A DNA stretch of 64,000 nucleotides. It comes from Megaustenia siamemsis (Eukaryota; Mollusca; Gastropoda; Stylommatophora; Ariophantidae). The notes under the pieces were generated by a model that did no database searches, was not told the DNA's origin, and worked only from the letters and a program-made list of their open reading frames with translations. The stretch's first letter is position 1. Each line of letters starts with the position of its first letter. The translations under genes and the position numbers were made by a program. Location of the stretch: assembly GCA_032433765.1 (NCBI GenBank), contig JAVIAB010000051.1, positions 148,145,275 to 148,209,274 of the forward strand, read 5' to 3'. Shown in pieces: positions 1-10,825 of the stretch.

Positions 1-51
1 CTGCTTGCCCGCTACATTGAGCAGACGGACCAAAGAAATGAGGCTGTAAGA

Positions 52-1382
52 ATGAAGATACGGAGGTCACTCTCAGAATTGTGTAAGGATATAGTGCTGG
101 GAGAAGATCTAACAATCACAACCGATACCATTCGTACAACAGTTAGGTCACACAACACTGCTCCTGGTCCAGATGGTGTTCGGTACGGCGACATAGGCGA
201 TTTAGCTGACGACGACTTGACAAAACTGGCCAAATACTTTAATACCAGTATTCGGAGTGGCCAGATTAAGGAGGAGTGGCTACACAGCTACTTACTACCG
301 CTGCCGAAGCCAAACATGGACCATTCTCAGATCAGTGCCTACAGAATCATCACAATGCAGAACACTGTGGGCAAACTGCTGGAGAAAATAGTTGCCCGTG
401 TCCTCACATGTCACCTTGAACAGAAACGCGTATTACCACCCACACTCGGAGGTTATAGATATAACAAAGAGACATGGCTCAATGCGGCAGTCTTCGCGTA
501 TGACGTCTTTGAAGGGTTCCACAGACAAGAGGCGACATGTGCTGCTGCTATAGATCTGGAGGATGTATACCACAGATTACCATTTGAATACCTCATGCTA
601 CTCAAACTGGCGGTGCACTCTTTCCTCATTAGATGGATCGCTGATGCACAGTTTCAGAGGAAGGTGATACTCAGATGTGGGAGTTGGTCTTCCGAGCCAA
701 CATCCATTTGTTCAAATAGCTGCCACAAGGCTCACCATTGTCACAAGTTCTATTTAACGTGTACACAATAACGATCACGGAGCAACAGCTGGATGGGAGG
801 GGAAGAACTATGACTTTTGATGATGATATTCTGGTATGTCAACAGGGAAGAGACAGAAGTTAAATCGCCTCAACAATGCAAAACGAACTCGATCGCATCT
901 CTTTGTGGTGTGGAGTACCAGGTGCATTGGTTAATCCTGATAAAGCATCAGTTGCATGGTTCTCACATAACAATCATATTGTTAACACGGAAACACCGGT
1001 GGTACTAATTGGAGCTGATGAGGTGACCAGAGACAGGGTCATGACATACCTCGGAGTTAAGTTTGATCGCAGCCTGTGTTTTCGGGACCACGTCGGCCAT
1101 GTGATAACAAAATCCCGCAAAGGATTAGCCGCCTTGAAGGTCATGGCAGCTGCCAACATCGAGCAGAGGATACTTACCCTTCTGTTCCAGTGTCTAGTCC
1201 TGGCGCCAATCAAGTATGCCCCGGCAATTGTCAGGGGAACCCAAATTGACAAGCTGGAGAAAATACAGAATGAGGCCATGCGCATTATCATGGGGTGTAC
1301 TAGAAACACTCCCTGTGCAGCAATGAGGTATCTTCTTGACTTTCTAACCATGGATGACAGGATCAAGATCAGGAAGGTATGA
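52..1382 (+). pseudogene. Reverse transcriptase of I-group-like element, frameshifted
   Basis: Copies element RNA into DNA at the target site. An early block reads APGPDGVRYGDI, the usual start of non-LTR RT fingers, followed by LLPLPKPNMD and YRIITMQNTVGKLLEKI. The motif A region reads CAAAIDLEDVYHRLPFEYL, with the first catalytic Asp. The motif C region, near 815-835, reads TMTFDDDILVCQQ, a degenerate form of the Y/FADD box. The frame shifts between about 720 and 876, then continues as an RT thumb (NPDKASVAWF, then LEKIQNEAMRIIMGC). A SINE interrupts the element immediately downstream. The frameshift and the altered ADD box make this copy inactive. The start of the element lies left of the window. 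Confidence 0.82.
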
Positions 1383-1553
1383 GCATAAAATAATAAAAAG
1401 TAAAGAACCCCCGTCACGCCAAGTGGCGTTTAGGGAAGATGGTGTTAGTGATTATAAATTTTATAGACCTTCAGCACATGATATTTGGGACAATGTGGTC
1501 GGTATTACGCCCACTAACCACTGCGCTATCACGGCTCCCAAGGCACGAGCATA
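1374..1553 (-). mobile_element. SINE-A copy, internally deleted, with 14-bp target-site duplication
   Basis: Minus-strand copy of the tRNA-derived SINE whose full form lies at 19744-20004. The left part carries the 3' body and the right end carries the tRNA-like A-box remnant; the middle, including the B box, is missing. Near-identical 14-mers flank it at 1374-1387 (aaggtatgagcata) and 1540-1553 (aaggcacgagcata). The related retrotransposon copy on the minus strand near 21380-21400 lacks the insertion and reads through with a single ggcacgagcatacctg, so the empty site is visible in the window. Confidence 0.85.
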
Positions 1554-1640
1554 CCTGAAGATAAGGGCAGATAAAGTGCACCCGTTGCATCATGAGCTGA
1601 ACACGGGAAGGGTGTCAGACTGAAAAGAGGCAAATATTGG

Positions 1641-2325
1641 GTGGGCCGAGCAGAAGATGTCACCAAACAGGTCTGTTGGCTTACCAATATCAGCGTTGGC
1701 GAGGAGTGGATACCGGTGCCTACGTCATTCAAGGAGACATTCGCGTGTATGGCCACATTTGACAGTAAATGTAGTGAACAGAACTCAGTCGTGGTCAATG
1801 CGGAGATCAACGGTCTCATCAGGGATAACACCGATGAGAAAGATGCAGTCATCTATACTGACGGATCTGTAATACGACACCAAAGGAGTGCATGGGCATT
1901 TACAGCACCCTCGGCAGGAAGACAGTGCAGCATACGTTATGACCACAAGTAACATGACGATGGAGGTCATGGCAGTGACCAATGCATTTATCTGGTTAGA
2001 ATCACAAGACTGCACCCACGACAGCATACTGTGTGATTCGATGAACATGATAAGAAAAGTGGAGGCGGGCTCTGTGCGTATGCAATGGGTAGAGTCATTA
2101 CAGAAGTAAAAATTTCGTACGGTCACCTTTGTCTACGTCCCAGGACATGCGGGAGTACGGGGTAATGAAAGAGCGGACGGGTTGGCTAGCTGCGCTATTG
2201 TTGAGGACGGTTAACCAATGGATAGGGCGGACATCATCAGTGCTCTCCGGGAAGTGGGAAGGACAGAGGCAGAGACATGAACCATGTGTCCACGTCACTT
2301 CTTCGGATGAAAGAGATGGGAGTTA
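1641..2325 (+). pseudogene. RNase H domain of the I-group-like element, broken
   Basis: Degrades the RNA strand of the RNA:DNA hybrid during retrotransposition. The four expected blocks are present: AVIYTDGS near 1845-1868 (first Asp), MTMEVMAV near 1954-1975 (Glu), SILCDSMNM near 2020-2048 (second Asp) and PGHAGVRGNERADG near 2140-2181 (His, and the third Asp of the ERAD block). The first block is in a different frame from the others, with a shift near 1890, and a TAA at 2107 interrupts the last part. It is therefore a pseudogene. A second copy with the same blocks runs on the minus strand at 20320-21120. Confidence 0.8.
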
Positions 2326-2499
2326 AGATGGACATGCCAGAAACGAGAAACTTAGTGGGCGAGTAAAAAGACTATTCAACCAACGCAGAATTGGAGTCGT
2401 CCAGTCGCTGGACACTGCGAGACTTGCTGAAAAGAGGATCTGAGCACCTATGGACATGTTCGGAGTGCAATGATGATGACCCACAAATAACTCAATAAC

Positions 2500-3477
2500 T
2501 CAATTACATATTAAAATTATTCTACTCTATTGCATCCAAGTAACCAATTATTTACTGGCAGGAATTCGTCATATCCGCCCTATCACTTACCACAATCATT
2601 AAAAAAAATTCATTGTTAAACTCCGTTGACAAAGTCGCTCCGTGCACGTCCTACTCATCGCAAAGGAGGCGTTTCCAAGTCTCCTTAGCCGCCTCTTATG
2701 ACAAGCGTGGCAGTAACAGTGGAACTGTCTTTTATTAAAACAAACCCATTTATGTACATAAATTCGTAGTTGAATGTAAAATATATAAATCAATATATAT
2801 AATATGAATATGTTGAATTAATATTTATAGGTATATGTGAACACCTGTGTTCATTTGACATAGCATCTGTAATATACACTGATTTGTTGAAATATTTACT
2901 TTTTATTTGTTCACAACCCTATGTGTGTCTACATCTGTATGTGTAATTGCAACATTATTACCCCTTAGTTTACGTCCGGCAACTCAGCCTGTCACATATA
3001 ATCGCCCAGCCTCTCACATATAATCGCCCATACACTGAGCTCATTATTTCCGACTTTCAGGATCTACCACTCTTGTCGCCACCCACAGCTATCTGCCTAA
3101 GCACATTACTTAAATCCCCACTCCCCACATCTCCATATTTCTTCATTACCCCACGTCCACTTTTTCACTTATATTTTAATTACGTGTGACATAACTGTTC
3201 TGCTGACATGTTCAATTGCATAATGTCACAATGTCAAGGCCACAACAAACATACGTACGTGCGAGTATTTAGAAAGTGGTTACCAGAGTGGGCCTCGAGT
3301 AACTAAAACTACGAGTATTCAACAGAAGAGGTGTGAAGTTATTTCATTACCTGCACAATCCGTTTATGGTTGTACCATTCATTTCATAATTATGGCACTC
3401 CTTTCAAATAAGTTTAATTCTTGTCTTAGTGGTATGACTCAAGTCTTTTAACGAAAAAAATGCTCGATATTCTTATA
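2500..3477. other. AT-rich spacer, no gene seen
   Basis: No open frame with protein-like composition and no repeat family recognised elsewhere in the window. There is a short duplicated phrase (cacatataatcgcccagc) near 2993-3030. Confidence 0.5.
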
Positions 3478-4560
3478 GACATCGCTGTTTTCTTATTGAT
3501 CGCTGTTTTCTTATTGATCGCTGTTTTCTTATTGATATCGCTGTTTTCTGATTGATATCGCTGCTTTCTTATTGACATCACTGTTTTCTTATTGATCGCT
3601 GTTTTCTTATTGACAACACTGTTTTCTTATTGACATCACTGTTTTCTTATTGATCGCTGTTTTCTTATTGACATCACTGTTTTCTTATTGACATCACTGT
3701 TTTCTTATTGATCGCTGTTTTCTTATTGACATCACTGTTTTCTTATTGACATCACTGTTTTCTTGATATCACTGTTTTCTTATTGATATCACTGTTTTCT
3801 TATTGACATCACTGTTTTCTTGATATCGCTGTTTTCTTATTGATATCACTGTTTTCTTATTGACATCACTGTTTTCTTATTGATATCGCTGTTTTCTTAT
3901 TGACATCACTGTTTTCTTGATATCACTGTTTTCTTATTGATATCACTGTTTTCTTATTGACATCACTGTTTTCTTATTGATATCGCTGTTTTCTTATTTA
4001 TCGCTGTTTTCTTATTGATATCGCTGTTTTCTTATTGATATCACTGTTTTCTTGATATCACTGTTTTCTTATTGATATCACTGTTTTCTTATTGACATCA
4101 CTGTTTTCTTATTGATATCGCTGTTTTCTTATTGATTGCACTGTTTTCTTTTTTATATCGCTGTTTTCTTATTGACATCACTGTTTTCTTATTGATACAA
4201 CTGTTTTCTTTTTTATATCGCTGTTTTCTTATTGACATCACTGTTTTCTTGATATCACTGTTTTCTTATTGATATCACTGTTTTCTTATTGACATCACTG
4301 TTTTCTTGATATTACTGTTTTCTTATTGATATCACTGTTTTCTTATTGGCATTATTGTTTTATTTTTTTTATATCACTGAAATATTATTGGGTTCACTGT
4401 TTTCGTTTTTATTCCACTGTTTTATTATCGGTATCACCGTTTTGTTACTGGTATCGCTGTTGTATTATTGGGACACTGTTTTCTTATTTGCAACACTCTT
4501 TTATTATTAACACAGCTGTTCTCTTTTTGATGCCACTGTTTTGTTGTTGTTGACACAACT
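3478..4560. repeat. Minisatellite, 15-21-bp units around CTGTTTTCTTATTGA
   Basis: Units built on ctgttttcttattga plus a variable linker (catcac, tatcgc, tcg) repeat from 3478 to about 4345, then degrade to about 4560. Units differ mainly by presence or absence of the tatt segment and of the linker, giving alternating unit lengths. Open frames here (for example 4326-4553) are low-complexity artefacts. Confidence 0.92.
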
Positions 4561-4721
4561 CATTTCTTATTTTCTTTCTGTAGTAATTTATTCTTTTTGA
4601 TACACTCGGTTTTATTTGGTATTCCTTCCTATGAATTGGCACATCTACATTCGAACTGTCATTATGCGTTTAAATTATAATTAATTTTAATTTTGGTATT
4701 ATACATTAGTACTTGGTTACA

Positions 4722-4895
4722 ACTGGCAAAATACAGGGAGTGAGAGATCGCGGACGACAAAGACAGAAGATACTATATAGCTTCGTGTCATGGCATGGAA
4801 AATAGTTAACAACAGAACTGATACGATGCACTGTGTATATAAATTAGTGAAAGGACGTGAGCGCCTTCACCACCCGGTATGGCACATGATGATGA
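4722..4895 (+). pseudogene. 3' end fragment of LINE-X (RT C-terminal tail)
   Basis: The sequence from gttacaactggcaaaatacag to ggtatggcacatgatgatgat encodes a degraded LVTTGKIQG, then RDRGRQRQKIL, then VWHMMM. The same 3' end recurs at 7050-7180, 11250-11450, 35173-35363, 49210-49404 and, reversed, near 34700. All copies stop after a short (ATG)n run, which I take as the element's 3' tail. This copy is strongly 5'-truncated and not functional. Confidence 0.7.
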
Positions 4896-4929
4896 TTACG
4901 TCTTGTTTACTGTGGATGTTCCGGTACTT

Positions 4930-5330
4930 GAGTTATCTTTTTTCATGATTAACAGCAATCTTTTTTCATGATTAACACCAATCTTTTTTCATGATTAGCC
5001 ATCAATCATTTTCCATGATTAACACCAATCCTTTTTCATGATTAACATCAATCCTTTTTCTTGATTAACACCAATCCTTTTTCATGATTAACGTCAATCC
5101 TTTTTCATGATTAACACCAATTTTTTCATGATTAACACCAATACTTTCTCACGATTAACACCAATATTTTTTCATGATTAACATCATTATTTTTCATGAT
5201 TAACACCAATACTTTCTCACGATTAACACCAATATTTTTTCATGATTAACATCATTATTTTTTCATGATTAACACCAATACTTTTTCATGATTAACACCA
5301 ATCCCTTTTCATGATTAACACCAATCCTTT
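4930..5330. repeat. Minisatellite, about 23-bp units (CATGATTAACACCAATC)
   Basis: Seventeen or so units of catgattaacaccaatc followed by a T-run of variable length. Variants include tcacgattaac and catcattattt. A looser, diverged stretch continues to about 5520. Confidence 0.9.
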
Positions 5331-5537
5331 CTACTTGTACTTTCGTCGCTCCCTATTTGTTTCTCCCCTCGATTGTTCACGTTAACAGTCATGATTTCTA
5401 ATCGATGTCGTTTGTATCTATCGATGTTGCTCCTTCATAATTAATACACAACTGTTTTCTCATAGACATCACTTCTTCTTATTCACATATTCCTTTCTTA
5501 GTTGCATCTCCTTTCTCATCAATACCATTCCTTAAAT

Positions 5538-5781
5538 GAAAAAAAAAGTAAAGAGTGGCGTATAAGAAATATGATGCAAGTGACCATAATTTTTATAGAC
5601 CTTCGGCACTTTATTTTTGGGGTAATGGCGGTCGGTATTACGCCTGTATCGCTTTACTTTCCCAGAACAAAATCCGGTACCCATTAAGGGCTGAGTGGCT
5701 CTGGAAGCCGTCGATCAGAATCGAACCCGAGCTCATGTCCTTTGTAGTCCAGTTCACTAACCACTGAGCCATCGCGGCTCC
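5538..5781 (-). mobile_element. SINE-A, full-length, minus strand
   Basis: Read on the minus strand it begins GGAGCCGCGATGGCTCAGTGG (A box region, right end) and carries a B box GGTTCGAT-type sequence (plus strand atcagaatcgaaccc), then the SINE body, ending at the left in a gtaaag tail. It matches the copy at 19744-20004 over its whole length with scattered substitutions. It is therefore a retroposed Pol III transcript, not a tRNA gene. I could not fix a target-site duplication. Confidence 0.85.
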
Positions 5782-5789
5782 ATTAATCA

Positions 5790-6420
5790 TTGAATTCGAC
5801 TATTCCATTTATCGTTTGGCGCCATTCCATTTATTGTTGGTACAATTTTACTTGAAACCTAACTGGCTGAGTAGTTAGTGTGCTTGCCATCTGACCAGAA
5901 GGGTCCTGGTCTAACTAAAAAAAATGGAGGATTTTTTTGGACTGACAAGTGTCCTAACTTAGCAGGGCCTGTAAAATGTGGTACCAGAGATTTGTATTTT
6001 TCTTGGAAGTAAAGTTGGCATGGCGTTGTACTGACCATATCACCCAAACATATGATGTGGTTACGGACAAGAAATTTGTCACTAGCACCATCTGCCCAGC
6101 ACGGTGAAGGGGGAATATTTACTCTCACGATTCCAATTATTGTTCATTGGAAGGAAATTCCATTTGTCATCGGCATCATTTCATTTATCATCGGCACCAT
6201 TCCATTTAACATCGATACATTCTATTTGTCATTGGCAAATTCTATTTTATTATTGGCACCATTCAATTTATTATTGGCACATTTCCATTTGTCGTTGACA
6301 CTATTCCATTTATTATTGGAACCAATCCATTTATTATTTACACCATTCCATTTATTATTTACACCATTCCATTTATTATTTGAATCATTCCATTTATCAT
6401 TGACACATTTTCTCTCTTAA
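5790..6420. repeat. Minisatellite, about 21-bp units (CCATTTATCATTGGCACCATT), split by a SINE
   Basis: Units of ccatttat-type sequence occur at 5800-5850 and again at 6150-6418; the 5852-6122 segment between them is a SINE-B copy. The SINE therefore entered an existing array, or the array expanded on both sides of it. Confidence 0.8.
5852..6122 (+). mobile_element. SINE-B, diverged copy
   Basis: Begins with an A-box-like actggctgagtagttagtgtg, followed by tgaccagaagggtcctggtct where the B box has decayed. The body (gtggtaccagagattt, then tggaagtaaagttggc, then gaccatatcacccaaac) matches the SINE-B copies at 48430 and 50940. It ends in a tttact tail. Confidence 0.75.
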
Positions 6421-6837
6421 TGAATGCCATTCGATTTCCATCCGTGTTAATAGAATCACTAGAAGTTTACAATAGCCCCTATGGTTCACCCATCCACCAG
6501 GAAATATAAAGATCATCATGTACCCTCTAAGAATTTAGCAGAATATGACCATCGCTAGACAGTTCGCGCTGAAGGCATTATTGATCTTGGCTAAGCGGCT
6601 GAACATTTATTGCTTATTTACGGAAGTTATGACGCTGATTCATATCTCATACCTTGTTATTACCTTCCTACCTTCTATCTTATTAGCAGAGTTTATTTCT
6701 TATTGTGCTAGCTCCCTTGGTATTTACAATACTTGACACCGGTCTGGCATGAACTTAAATCAACAGTGTAAACGATTAAAAAACAATACAATAGTATTGA
6801 AGGAACATCATCGTAAACACGCAAGTACATGGAACTT

Positions 6838-6870
6838 GATAATGATAATGATGATGATGATGATGATTTG
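6838..6870. repeat. Short (ATG)n microsatellite
   Basis: Run of gatgatgatgatgat after tgataatgataatg. Possibly a retroelement tail; nothing upstream is recognisable. Confidence 0.8.
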
Positions 6871-7039
6871 ACTGTGTTTCTCGTTTCCTGAAATCAGTTC
6901 GACAGCTGTTATTTTCAGATAGTTAGACGTCATTTGCTTAAGATGGTTAAACTACCGTACTTTTCTCCCTTTCTGTTGTTGGATTCAGAAAGTTGTTCAC
7001 CTCATCCTTTATCAATGTGTCTCTTCTAAGAAAATATAA

Positions 7040-7185
7040 TAATATAATATTAGATAGCTTGGTGTCATGGCACGGAAAACAGTCAACAACAGAACTGATA
7101 CGACGTAATGTGAATAGAAAATTGTGGAAGGACAAGATCGCTTACACTAACCGGTATGGCACATGATGATGATGAAGAAAATATG
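7040..7185 (+). pseudogene. 3' end fragment of LINE-X
   Basis: Matches the LINE-X tail from tagcttggtgtcatggcacgg to ccggtatggcacatgatgatg, with the same order of blocks as 35220-35363. About 140 bases remain. It is 5'-truncated and has no coding capacity. Confidence 0.7.
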
Positions 7186-7194
7186 TTATTTCAA

Positions 7195-7610
7195 AATTGT
7201 CACTTATCACTTTCTAACGCTGAAAGTTTTATCATGGTCGTCATCACCATCTTGTGCCGTATCAGCATCGAAGATTGGTCACATTGGAGAGACATTTATG
7301 TTACACTTGCCCTGATGGTATCACAGGTTTTCCTGTCTCTTGATTTTGGGAGTCCACTTAATCTGTGTCTCCACTGCCTCGTTTACCTTATATATTCTCT
7401 TCCAACTTTATTTTTAGTACATTGTTGTGTCGTTTCACGTGTCCTAAACATTTCTAAAGAGTTTCCTCTTCCAACTTTATTTTTAGTACATTGTTGTGTC
7501 GTGTCACGTGTCCTAAACATTTCTAAAGAGTTTCTTCTTCATCCTAATAACTTCATCTGGTTTTACTTATCATCCAGTTATTCTTATTCTTCTATAAATA
7601 AAAATTAAAT
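7195..7610 (-). pseudogene. Probable non-LTR RT C-terminal remnant with a 69-bp tandem duplication
   Basis: Read on the minus strand, broken frames give blocks resembling the tail of other RT fragments here (short Lys-rich segments, then VETQIKWTPKIKRQ). A 69-bp segment beginning ctcttccaac is present twice in direct tandem, starting at 7397 and 7466, with a few differences. A plus-strand open frame spans the duplication because 69 is divisible by three; I do not regard it as a gene. The LINE assignment is tentative. Confidence 0.35.
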
Positions 7611-7787
7611 GCCAAGAGCTTAAACTGCCTTTTCTTCTTATTTGTTGTGTTCATGTTTCTAAACAAGGCAGGAATGCTGAGTTGAACGACATTTTGATTA
7701 TTCTCATGTTTAGTTCTGATGTTGCTTGCTTTGGTGTGAGTATATCTTTGATTGATTATAACACCGGGCTAAAGCTAAGAATCATCG

Positions 7788-8872
7788 TCAGGTACCAGGC
7801 CTGCTGGCGTAGGTGATCATGTCACTCCACAACTTTCGATCTCGACAATTATTTATCATTTCTGATGTTGACCTTCTGCCAAGCCATTCTCTTAAGCAGT
7901 CTGGTATGTTTTCTCTTTGCTTCCCTCTGTCTCTTCGTCCCTCAATTTTCCCATTTATCACAATATATTCCAGCTGTTCTCTCATTTCATGGCCAAAAAT
8001 GATGATTGATTATTCCTAATATTGGAGATTAGCTCTGTAAATGATGAATCTTTTTTCGTAATATTGGAAATTAGCTCTGTAAATGATGATTCTTTCTTCC
8101 TAATATTGGAGATTAGCTCTGTAAATGATGATTCTTTCTTCCTAAAATTGGAAATTAGCTCTGTAAATGATGATTCTTTCTTCCTAATATTGGAAATTAG
8201 CTCTGTAAATGATGATTCTTTCTTCCTAATATTGGAGATTAGCTCTGTAAATGATGATTCTTTCTTCCTAAAATTGGAAATTAGCTCTGTAAATGATGAT
8301 TCTTTCTTCCTAATATTGGAGATTAGCTCTTTCGTTGCTTTGACCTCTTTTAGAACGTTTTCATTACTCTTCTTAATTATACGTGGTATTCTCACTATTC
8401 TACTGTAAAACCACACTTATATTGCCTTCAGTGATTTTCTTCTGTGTCGTCCTATTGTTCATGATTCACATCCATATGTTAAGACTGGCTGTAAATAACA
8501 TTTACGAACACATTTTCCTGTTTTTATTGTCAAATATGAATTGCACAGTATCTTCCACATATTTTGGAAAGCTCTTTCTGACTGAGCCATTCTGCATCTC
8601 ACCTCTGTTGCACATCTACCATCTTAGGTTAACTTTATTCCCAGATATTTAAGTTCATTTACCTGTTTTGATATTTTTCCACTTATCAGTTTTGGGCATT
8701 GCATTAACGTCTTTTTCTTTGCTGCTACCATTACTTCTGTTTTTTTTTTTTTTTGCTATTAAGATTGAGTCCTTTACTTGTCTTCCCTTCACTATAATGT
8801 CTAACATTTCTTGTAACTCTTAGCGATTAAGACTATATCATCAGCATACCAATACCAGCATACCAAATTAAG
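7788..8872 (-). pseudogene. LINE-Y reverse transcriptase, C-terminal half, with internal 42-bp tandem repeats
   Basis: Minus-strand blocks in order from the right: a Y-ADD box (WYADDIVLIAKSYK) near 8840, KKTEVMVAAKKK near 8745, a degraded KYLG near 8650, RCRMAQSERAFQNMWKILCN near 8600, LTYGCES near 8480, WFYSRIVRIPR near 8400, then ELISNIRKKESSF repeated, and finally RGKQRENIPDCLREWLG to YASRPGT. Stops and shifts interrupt it. The copy at 57545-58340 carries the same series with the ISNIRKKQSSFF segment only once. This is a dead retrotransposon fragment whose ISNIRKK segment has been amplified. Confidence 0.8.
8020..8330. repeat. 42-bp minisatellite inside the LINE-Y fragment
   Basis: About seven and a half units of 42 bases, each beginning ttggagattagctctgtaaa. 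The period is 14 codons, so the minus-strand frame stays open and repeats ELISNIRKKESSFT. Units differ by aatattgg/aaaattgg and by gag/gaa. Confidence 0.93.
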
Positions 8873-9305
8873 AGTAGCAAAATATATCTTCTCAACATCC
8901 CTGTGTGGTGCAGAGACATGAACATTAAACAAGAAAAGAGAATAAAAAATGGAAGCATTTATTAAAATTTTGATTCAAAGAAGAATTGGGTGGAAAGAAA
9001 AGAAAACAAATGATGAAATCTTAAAACAAGTAAAAATGAAAAGAGAACTACTAAACACAATTCAAACAAGACAAATGAGATTTTTTGGGGCATGTTAAAA
9101 GATACAGCAGCCTACTAATAGTAATCTTGAAAGTGAAAATACAAGGTAAAAGAGGCAGATGCAGACCAAGACTAACATGGACGAGTAACATCAAAAGATG
9201 GACAAATTAGCCTTTGGCAACCTGCACTATCAAAGCAAGAGATAGAGTAGAATGGTCCTACATGATAGCCAACCTTCAATGCGGAGACGGCACTCGATGA
9301 TATCT
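8873..9305 (+). pseudogene. LINE-Z RT C-terminal fragment
   Basis: Plus-strand blocks: LCGAET (the CGAETW-like thumb motif) near 8910, then KMEAFIKILIQRRIGWK, KMKRELLNTIQTRQMRFFG near 9035-9090, KIQGKRGRCRPRLTW near 9140 and KARDRVEWSYMIANLQCGD near 9230-9290. Several stops interrupt it. The same series occurs at 19650-20310. It lies head-to-head with the oppositely oriented LINE-Y fragment and is not functional. Confidence 0.75.
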
Positions 9306-9439
9306 TTAATATTGTTAAAAGTACTTTATTTTTAATTGTCATATTCATATGAAAACAAAGACCAATCTATATGACAATGACAGCACACACACATAATTGA
9401 GAAGTGGAAACACTGAGGGCTGTGATATCATATGTGATC

Positions 9440-10310
9440 CGGAAAGTACAGATTGTCTCATATCTTTGTGTGCATGTCTATGTTGGGCATGTGTCATGTC
9501 TTTGTGTGCACATGTCTGTGTCAGTCATGTCTCATGTCTTTGTGTGCTTGTCTGTGTTGGTCATGTGTCATGTGTCTTGATGTCTGTCGGTGTTGGTCAT
9601 GTCCCGTGTCGCTGTGTGCATGTCTGTGTTAGTCACATCTCGATGCTTTGTGTGTGCATGTCTGTGTTGGTCACATCTCGTGTCTTTGTGTGTGCACATC
9701 TGTGTTGGTCATGTCCCGTGTCGCTATGTGCATGTCTGTGTCTTTGTGTGTGCATGTCTGTGTTGGTCACATCTCGTGTCTTTGTGTGTGCATGTCGGTG
9801 TTGGTCATGTCCCGTGTCGCTGTGTGCATGTCTGTATTGGTCACATCGCGTGTCTTTGTGTGTGCATGTCTGTGTTGGTCACATCTCGTGTCTTTGTGTG
9901 TGCATGTCTGTGTTGGTCACATCTCGTGTCTTTGTGTGTGCCTATCTGTGTTGGTCACATCTCGTGTCTTTGTGTGTGCATGTCTGTGTTGGTCATATCT
10001 CGTGTCTTTGTGTGTGCATGTCTGTGTTGGTCACATCTCTTGTCTTTGTGTGTGCATGTCTGTGTTGGTCACATCTCGTGTCTTTGTTTGTGCATGTCTG
10101 TGTTGGTCATATCTCGTGTCTTTGTGTGTGCATGTCTGTGTTGGTCACATCTCGTGTCTTTGTGTGTGCATGTCTGTGTTGGTCACATCTCGTGTCTTTG
10201 TGTGTGCATGTCTGTGTTGGTCACATCTCGTGTCTTTGTGTGTGCATGTCTGTGTTGGTCACATCTCGTGTCTTTGTGTGTGCATGGCTGTGTTGGTCAC
10301 CTCTGGTGAC
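9440..10310. repeat. 38-bp minisatellite (TCTGTGTTGGTCACATCTCG...)
   Basis: About 22 units of 38 bases; the right half is nearly homogeneous, the left half diverged. Because 38 leaves remainder 2 on division by three, all three plus frames stay open and encode the same rotating peptide (MSVLVTSRVFVCAC and shifts). These open frames are not genes. Confidence 0.95.
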
Positions 10311-10640
10311 TCGGGCGGATGGTGCTCGTGGGCCTGGGGGAGGGGGGGCACCATCTAGGGGCAGAGTCCCCCTACAGAAGGGATCGACTGCTGCCTTGAA
10401 GGAAGATTGGGGACGGTCGAGGGCTAGGGGATGCAGGCCTGAGTGGGGTGCTGGCTGAGGTCGGATGCGCTGGGCCATTGACGCAGAGCACAGTGCAACG
10501 TTTTAACGGGTGTTCAATCAGAGTGGATCTGGCAGACTCTAATTGTGAAGTTCTGTCTGGGGGGGGGGGGGGGGCGATCAACACACTTAACCTGACAGCT
10601 GACTTCATGTGGGAGTCTGGAATCCTACTCTGATTGAGTC
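10311..10640 (+). repeat. G-rich segment related to the insertion at 20660-21042
   Basis: Around 10450-10510 the sequence ggctgaggtcggatgcgctg and what follows resembles the minus-strand reading of 20790-20850. Both also translate similarly (AEVGCAGP versus AEVGCVGP). This suggests two diverged copies of one dispersed repeat. It also contains two long G runs, at 10335-10348 and 10559-10574. Confidence 0.45.
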
Positions 10641-10825
10641 CTGATCGCAGACACAGAGAGAGAGATATGCTTCTTTTGGTCTCGAATTTTGCATAACTTA
10701 TTACATGTTCAAGTAATTTTATTCAAGGTTTATGTCTAAGTTTGTTCAACTAACTTTGATATTCACATGTATTTTTGTGTGTTCTCTATTCTTTTATTAT
10801 CCTTGCATTAATCTAGTCTATATCA

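Larger units (their letters stand above)
1..2500 (+). mobile_element. Decayed non-LTR retrotransposon with RT and RNase H (I-group-like), 5' end outside window
   Basis: The segment encodes, in order, the palm of a reverse transcriptase, an RT C-terminal region, an RNase H domain and a short cysteine-containing tail near 2450 (HLWTCSECND). The order RT then RNase H, with no LTR or integrase, is that of I-group non-LTR elements. The frame is broken several times and a SINE lies at 1388-1539. The 3' end is near 2490-2500, because three other copies (15797, about 22255 and the minus-strand copy near 29505) lose similarity at the same point. The clade assignment rests on domain order only. Confidence 0.8.

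Noticed and set aside
7156..7608. 150-codon plus-strand open frame with a repeated segment
   Set aside because: It spans a 69-base tandem duplication in what looks like reversed LINE debris; no start context or domain.
7788..9305. A single LINE with a 5' inversion across 8872
   Set aside because: Each side carries its own C-terminal end from a different family, so they are two separate fragments.
10448..10633. 61-codon open frame AEVGCAGP...
   Set aside because: Similar to a frame inside the 383-base insertion but very short and running into a poly-G tract; treated as repeat sequence.
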